Source of the DNA: Amorphochlora amoebiformis
Taxonomy: Eukaryota; Cercozoa; Chlorarachniophyceae
Length of the DNA stretch: 64,000 nucleotides
NCBI GenBank assembly: GCA_054601695.1
Contig: BAAHQB010000020.1
Location: forward strand, 310,001-374,000
Direction of reading: 5' to 3'
Shown here: in pieces, positions 57,148 through 64,000 of the stretch
Position numbering within the stretch: position 1 is the first letter of the stretch
Layout of the letters: each line of letters begins with the position of its first letter
The notes under the pieces: generated by a model
Told to the model about the DNA's origin: nothing
Database searches by the model: none
The model's input: only the letters and a program-made list of their open reading frames with translations
Made by a program: the position numbers and the translations under genes

Positions 57148-57400
57148 CCCTAACACTAATATCCATGATTATACCTAACCCTAACCCTAACCCTAACCCC
57201 TAACCCTAACCCTAACCCTAAACCTAAACCTAACCCGACATCCTAACCCAAACCTTAACCTGACCATAACCCAAACCTAGCCTTAATACTGACGTATCCC
57301 TAATGCTATACATAGTGTCCTACCTAAACAACCTCAGCCCTAACCCTAACCCTAACCCTAACCCTAACCCTAACCCTAACCCTAACCCTAATATTATAAC
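57148..57400 (-). repeat. CCCTAA array
   Basis: Starts immediately after the TTAGGG array (gggtttgtaacccta at about 57138). Perfect stretches lie at 57173-57220 and 57340-57390. Confidence 0.94.
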
Positions 57401-57459
57401 ACTATTTCTACCCCGAACTGTAATCCTGATAGCATCTTAGAATTGATATCTAAGTAAGG

Positions 57460-59320
<1,861 letters not shown>

Positions 59321-59836
59321 TTATATCAATACCGTATTGTACCAGCTCGCCCAAATGCCAATGATGACCATTACACCATGTTGGAGAAGATATACCTTCG
59401 ATGAGGCTGGAAGGTAACGGGTTACATTGTGGAGAAGGATGCAAATTCAACAAATGAAGCGTAGATATCTCTAGATCTGCATGAAATTGCCACCATATCC
59501 TTGAAATTTAAGGAGACTTTTATGAATTACTAGAATTAGCGAAGTGTGACTTTCTGGTCTAAGTTATGGAATTTATTCTAGTTTATTGTAAATTAATTAT
59601 GGTACGTATACGTAACTACTAGTAACCTGAGTAATCTAGGTAATATCGACTAGATCGATCATCTAGATCATGTCTAGATGTGTATGGCATCATTGGCATG
59701 GCGTCCACTCAGGTCATTGAGTCATAAGATCATCGTTCGTACTACTTTATATCATGCATACTCTAGACACTAGACTTACTAGACCCTAGAGGCCGTTACA
59801 CGTGTCCGTTAATGATATGTTGTACATGCATACAAT

Positions 59837-59837
<1 letters not shown>
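59321..59837. other. complex CTAG-rich region
   Basis: Unique sequence. The left part (59340-59450) is open in several frames but without a domain. The right part (59560-59810) is rich in CTAG and palindromes and shares tatcgactagatcgatc with 32.6 kb. Confidence 0.6.

Positions 59838-59882
<45 letters not shown>
59838..59882. repeat. TA microsatellite
   Basis: A TA run of about 42 bp isolated in complex sequence. Confidence 0.9.
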
Positions 59883-59883
<1 letters not shown>

Positions 59884-60004
59884 TGTGTGTACGATACATT
59901 GCACGATGAATCGACCTTTACCATTGCTACTAGTATAATCATTCATCAAGTCCAGCGGCAAAACCCGAGCGTGGTATCACTGTATCAAGTTACTATCAAC
60001 GCAA

Positions 60005-60217
60005 ATGCCAGAGTCAGGTCATGATATCAATGCAAATGACAGAGTCAAACGCTGCCCTCTACTAGCCTTCTATGTATCCGTCACTTCCAGAACTAGAAAT
60101 CCCGTTCGACTTGTGGTAAATGCACTAACGAGGAAAAGAAAAAGAGGAACAGAAACAGGGAGACAGCTCTTAAGACGCGTATGTCCCCTACCGAGCTCCA
60201 ATCCTATTTCGTCATAA
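60005..60217 (+). CDS. 70-codon frame, basic, uncertain
   Basis: The ATG frame contains a basic cluster (LTRKRKRGTETGRQLLRR) resembling a nuclear-localisation or nucleic-acid-binding stretch. At 60179 the sequence gtatgt is a strong donor, so the coding part may end at RR. Its 5' end overlaps a 31-bp tandem pair (tatcaacgcaaatgcc at 59994, tatcaatgcaaatgac at 60025). A link to the next frame at 60393 would need an acceptor that I cannot place in phase. Confidence 0.28.
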   Translation: MPESGHDINANDRVKRCPLLAFYVSVTSRTRNPVRLVVNALTRKRKRGTETGRQLLRRVCPLPSSNPISS

Positions 60218-60392
60218 TTGCGAATTTTTATTTGGTGATCTCGACACGTGTTGCCACGGTTTTGGAGTACGTTAGATTTTTTAGGTGAAATCACTTCAAC
60301 AAAACTGTTGTAATCGTAACCGGTTGTTCCAACGGCTTCCAAGTTCCAACCACAGCCACAAAAGAACCGAGAAGGCCAAGAGAATACAGTGA

Positions 60393-60758
60393 ATGGACAA
60401 CCACTCGCGATTGGCTCGGCATGGGTTGGAAGTCGTGAAGGAAGGCGTTCATGACCAGAAGGAACAGCAAGAATCCACGCGCGATCGAATAGTTCGTGGA
60501 CTAAAAGAAATGCTCGTACGATTTACGATGACCGACACGATGTACACCGAACTCGCAATTGTCGTTGAAGCAAAGTATCAAACGAACGAAGAACGTGTTG
60601 AAGCCGTCCGTGAGAAGCTTTCAGGGTGGAGAGAAAATGGGACTTTGAAAGTTCGCACTCCATACAGGCGAACGGGGGTACCTATCAGAAACCCTAACCG
60701 AGGAGGGGATGCAGCTGGACCAACCTCCAACAACGAATTCAAAGCGGCATCGGCTTGA
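60393..60758 (+). CDS. 121-residue protein, function unknown
   Basis: ATG follows directly on an in-frame TGA (60390), and the frame runs 121 codons to TGA. It starts MDNHSRLARHGLEVVKEGVH and is rich in Glu, Arg, Lys and Gln with heptad-like spacing to about residue 85 (KEMLVRF, EERVEAVREKLSGW), suggesting amphipathic helices. The tail is Gly/Asn/Arg-rich and probably disordered. GC is near 50%, far above the TA domains, and codon use is balanced. It is the best single-exon coding candidate in the window. I recognise no family. It lies within 0.7 kb of a LINE endonuclease remnant, so an element-encoded origin is possible. Confidence 0.45.
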   Translation: MDNHSRLARHGLEVVKEGVHDQKEQQESTRDRIVRGLKEMLVRFTMTDTMYTELAIVVEAKYQTNEERVEAVREKLSGWRENGTLKVRTPYRRTGVPIRNPNRGGDAAGPTSNNEFKAASA

Positions 60759-61002
60759 ACGAGAGGCTGGAACGCAGGGTGGGCAGACACCAGCCTCGGA
60801 ATATCAAATTGTTTTCATTTCAAACAGTTTAATGTGATCTGCCCGTACTTAACAACCCTTCTGTGCGCGGAAATTACCTACCGGGAACCTGCCACGGACT
60901 CGCCGCATATTGTCTAGATCGTTTATCTTCGAATTCAAATCGGTCACCATCGTTGAAAGCCTTCGTCAAGTTAGTAAACTTTAGTGCTACAACCCTTAAA
61001 AC
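60759..61002. other. complex spacer
   Basis: Unique sequence between the 121-codon frame and the minus-strand frame. A 74-codon plus-strand frame overlaps 60863-61087 but starts only at GTG; I do not call it. Confidence 0.5.
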
Positions 61003-61209
61003 TCAAATCAGTCTACTAGTGTACGTCCAATCAATTGAGTCCGAGGCTTTGTCCCAATGTCTAGAAGGTATACTAGGCACACGATAGCTATATACAACCT
61101 GCATTAAAGTTATTCCGTATATTAATTCGATGTACCTAGTGTACCCACGCCGAAATTGTTCTTTTTCTTCAAAATTGTGCAGCGTTCCTGCGCTTGTGCT
61201 CGCACTCAT
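61003..61209 (-). CDS. 68-residue minus-strand frame
   Basis: The ATG at 61209 begins MSASTSAGTLHNFEEKEQFR and RGYTR. There a donor-like ag-gtacat could end a first exon; otherwise the frame continues to TGA through SRHWDKASDSIDWTYTSRLI. The start lies 5 bp from the inverted-repeat element at 61214. The Ser/Thr-rich N-terminus followed by acidic and basic residues is protein-like. No family is recognised. Confidence 0.3.
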   Translation of the reverse strand: MSASTSAGTLHNFEEKEQFRRGYTRYIELIYGITLMQVVYSYRVPSIPSRHWDKASDSIDWTYTSRLI

Positions 61210-61213
61210 GCAT

Positions 61214-61346
61214 GATGATATCTAGGATATATATTAGTATACCCCTAGTATACGGATATAGTCTAGAATCTAGATAGTACATGGGTACTCACGTCCTAGA
61301 CGTCTAGCTAGCACGTATCTCTGGACGGTATATCCTAGATATCATC
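61214..61346. mobile_element. 133-bp inverted-repeat element (MITE-like)
   Basis: The perfect 18-bp terminal inverted repeat gatgatatctaggatata (61214-61231) pairs with 61329-61346. The 97-bp interior is packed with smaller palindromes: gtatac twice, tctaga, gctagc, and the 12-mer ctagacgtctag. No target-site duplication is obvious, so transposition is inferred from the shape only. Confidence 0.6.
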
Positions 61347-61369
61347 GTGTTTAATTATAGACAGAATGA

Positions 61370-61486
61370 ATCAAAACAATGAAACTAAATAGTCCTATTG
61401 TATATGGTGACTTCAACACCCCGGCTACACACTGGGTACTACCAGTACCATCATTTGAGTGTAACATCTTTCATGACCTTTCATAG
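61370..61486 (+). mobile_element. LINE endonuclease fragment
   Basis: A 38-codon frame with ATG at 61379 reads PIVYGDFNTPATHWVLPVP followed by SFECNIFHDLS and TAG. The GDFN motif after a beta-strand-like hydrophobic run, followed by a Trp, is the hallmark of the apurinic-type (EEP family) endonuclease domain of non-LTR retrotransposon ORF2; the Asp and Asn are catalytic or ligand residues in that family. Only this one block survives. Upstream and downstream bases do not continue the domain in an obvious frame, so this is a decayed fragment. LINE clade is not resolved. Confidence 0.6.
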
Positions 61487-61803
61487 TGTCTATACAGCGC
61501 ATAAATCGATGCGCTTACTCTTGAATCAACCAAGATACGCACGCATATGAAAATATGTGTATAGATGTAGCCAAGTTGTCAGGCATCCTGATAAATCATT
61601 GACTTGCTGCGCATGCTCGGATTAGCTTTGAGTCATTTGATTATTCGAATTATTTTTGATAAATTTTCACGTGCCCTTGAAATCAATCCCTTTGATAAAG
61701 CGAGAAATCATATCCTGTGTAGAATAATATGTAATGCATATAATCTAGATAATGTATATTTAATCATTATACGTACAGATCATATCATAGAACTTATTTA
61801 AAA
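61487..61803. other. complex sequence, possible LINE debris
   Basis: Downstream of the endonuclease block. A 65-codon plus-strand frame (61604-61801, in-frame ATG at 61613) reads LSHLIIRIIFDKFSRALEIN, with a later NHILCRIICNAYNLDN. No reverse-transcriptase motif (such as YADD) is visible. It may be element debris or chance. Confidence 0.35.
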
Positions 61804-61849
61804 ACATATATATATATATATATATATATTACATATATATTCATATGTC

Positions 61850-61884
<35 letters not shown>

Positions 61885-61885
61885 A
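61804..61885. repeat. TA microsatellite
   Basis: Two TA runs. Confidence 0.9.
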
Positions 61886-61889
61886 CGTT

Positions 61890-62295
61890 ATTAAACCTAA
61901 CTCTAACCCTAACCCTTACCCTAACCCTCACCCCAACGATCTGCTGTTATCCCTAACAGCAGTACAGTCCCACTCTGTGGAGGAGTCAATTTCTCAAGAT
62001 ATGCTGAATAATCTGATCTGATCCTAACTCCAACCTAACCACACGCTAATCCTAACCCTAATCGTAACCCTAACCCTAACTCTAAACTACATATTCTCAT
62101 CCTAACTCATCCTAGCCCTAACGCTAACCCTAATCATAACCTAAAGCCTAACCCTGACTCTAACCTAACGCTAATCCTGACCCTAACCCTAATTCTAACC
62201 CTAACCCTCCTAACCCTAACCCTAACTCTAACCCTAATCCTAATCCTAACCCTAACCCTAACCTAAAGCTTAAACCTAAGACTAACCCCAAACAA
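61890..62295 (-). repeat. degenerate CCCTAA domain
   Basis: Eroded hexamers interrupted at 61937-62012 by the telomere-associated unit; better preserved at 62180-62260. Confidence 0.93.
61937..62012 (-). repeat. telomere-associated unit, copy 2
   Basis: Reverse complement of 1384-1466 with a few substitutions and a shortened middle. It is embedded in CCCTAA, as copy 1 is in TTAGGG, so both copies have the same orientation relative to the telomere repeat. Confidence 0.85.
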
Positions 62296-62302
62296 ATGTA
62301 TG

Positions 62303-62339
<37 letters not shown>

Positions 62340-62616
62340 TATATATATATGTACGACCTTAGCAGCCTCCGGTTCATCCATGGGTACCTGATGTATGTAT
62401 TTACATATATATATGTATATATATATATATATATACATCTTTACATATATTAAATTTATATAAATATATTCATACACATGCTTATGTATGTATACATTAT
62501 AGTATACATATCTAAATATATACACATACACATGTACGTATATATTACCTTATATGCGTATATTTTATGTATGCAAATATATATATATATATATATATAT
62601 ACTTATAAAATATATA

Positions 62617-62653
<37 letters not shown>

Positions 62654-62746
62654 GTATGTACATATGGACAATATGTGGAAATTCGTTTGATTTGTCAATT
62701 AACACATGTATGTATACTTACACGCATTTACATTTGTATATGCAGA

Positions 62747-62778
<32 letters not shown>

Positions 62779-62947
62779 ACATACACATATACATATACAT
62801 ATACATATACATGTACATATACATATACACATACATATACATACATGAATATGTGTATGCATATATAGATATCTATCACACTAACATTTGTACATATATA
62901 TATATTTATGTTATTAATATGTATAACATATACGCACGATACAATTA

Positions 62948-62980
<33 letters not shown>

Positions 62981-63194
62981 ATATATATGTATATATATGT
63001 ATGTATATATATATATATAAATATATTTATACTACAAAATTATATATAAATGTGTAAATGTACATGAATATATAAATATATTCATATCTGTACATACACA
63101 TATATATATATATTTATATATATATATATATGTTTATATATATGTGTATATATATATATTATATACATATACATTCATATAAATATATATTATA

Positions 63195-63231
<37 letters not shown>

Positions 63232-63331
63232 TGTTTACACATTGTATATAATATATGTGTATATATATATATATATTATATTTAGAAAGTTATATATGTA
63301 CCATATGCCCTGCCCCAGCCACGACGACCTG

Positions 63332-63379
<48 letters not shown>

Positions 63380-63618
63380 AGCCTCATATGTAATGTATGG
63401 CGCATATGTAAATGTATATGTACATACATTTGTACATGCTATACGTATACACTATATTTCACATAGCTTATTTATCTATATAAGTAACTAGGTATGTTTT
63501 ACGTAGATAAATATATATTTTTTATATAGACATATATATATATATATATATAGATAATGTATGCATATACAGAGACATATACATACATATATAATATATA
63601 TACACACATATATATATA

Positions 63619-63653
<35 letters not shown>

Positions 63654-63706
63654 CATGGATACTTACGTACAAATACAGGTATATGATACACACACACATA
63701 TATATA

Positions 63707-63750
<44 letters not shown>

Positions 63751-63805
63751 CGATACATATTACATATGTATATATATATATATTTATATGTTTATATATT
63801 TATAC

Positions 63806-63836
<31 letters not shown>

Positions 63837-63917
63837 GAAATACGCACAAATATATAAATATATAAATACATATATATATACAAATATACATGTAAATATA
63901 TACATATATAAATATAC

Positions 63918-63956
<39 letters not shown>

Positions 63957-64000
63957 TATAGATATAGATATACATACATATATATATAATTAATATATAT
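62296..64000. repeat. TA/TATG/TACA satellite domain
   Basis: TA-type repeat to the window end, with short unique islets at 62350-62395, 62665-62740 and 63295-63335. Includes a hexamer CATATA block (62747-62846). Confidence 0.9.
62747..62846. repeat. CATATA hexanucleotide array
   Basis: Tandem catata with a few cac and tgt variants, distinct from the TA dinucleotide around it. Confidence 0.9.

Noticed and set aside
60863-61087. 74-codon plus-strand frame
   Set aside because: It starts at GTG only, has no splice support, and overlaps the minus-strand frame with an ATG start.

Overview
The window looks like nuclear DNA of a gene-poor eukaryote, most likely a subtelomeric or other repeat-rich chromosome region. 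I cannot name the organism. The evidence is: no dense bacterial-style coding; very long TA and TATG/TACA microsatellites making up well over half of the bases; about twenty arrays of the hexamer TTAGGG/CCCTAA, the telomere repeat of animals, many fungi and several protist groups; splice-like signals around the few credible reading frames; and one fragment with the endonuclease signature of a LINE retrotransposon. Layout: 0-2 kb holds minisatellites, degenerate TTAGGG and the first copy of a telomere-associated unit. 2-14 kb is TA satellite broken by short GC-richer islets and by a 10-bp-period repeat (3.3, 6.7 and 7.6 kb). 14-16.7 kb has telomeric arrays and a purine/poly-A tract. 16.8-29 kb is TA satellite with duplicated islets, some of which read like small minus-strand exons, and a GA tract joined to the longest TA run. 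29.0-30.3 kb is the first sizeable complex region and holds a two-exon gene model plus two further reading frames. 32.3-33.4 kb is rich in CTAG and in perfect palindromes. 34.4-35.2 kb holds probable exons. 36.7-51.7 kb is dominated by telomeric arrays whose orientation flips repeatedly, mixed with TA blocks, a 54-bp tandem repeat and a ~178-bp satellite. 52-56.5 kb has three families of tandem units whose copies are separated by TA runs. 59.3-61.8 kb is the second complex region, with the best single open frame (121 codons), a minus-strand frame, a 133-bp inverted-repeat element and the LINE fragment. 61.9-64 kb returns to CCCTAA and TA. Little can be said about genes working together: no gene was assigned a function except the retrotransposon endonuclease remnant. 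The recurring theme is structural: complex units of about 20 to 180 bp, tandemly duplicated and then pushed apart by TA expansion, next to interstitial telomere repeats that often switch strand. Most TA-encoded frames (Tyr-Ile, Ile-Tyr-Met) are artefacts and are not listed. All exon calls are readings by eye; the window is so AT-rich that AG and GT dinucleotides at islet edges are common by chance, so confidence is low where only those support a call.
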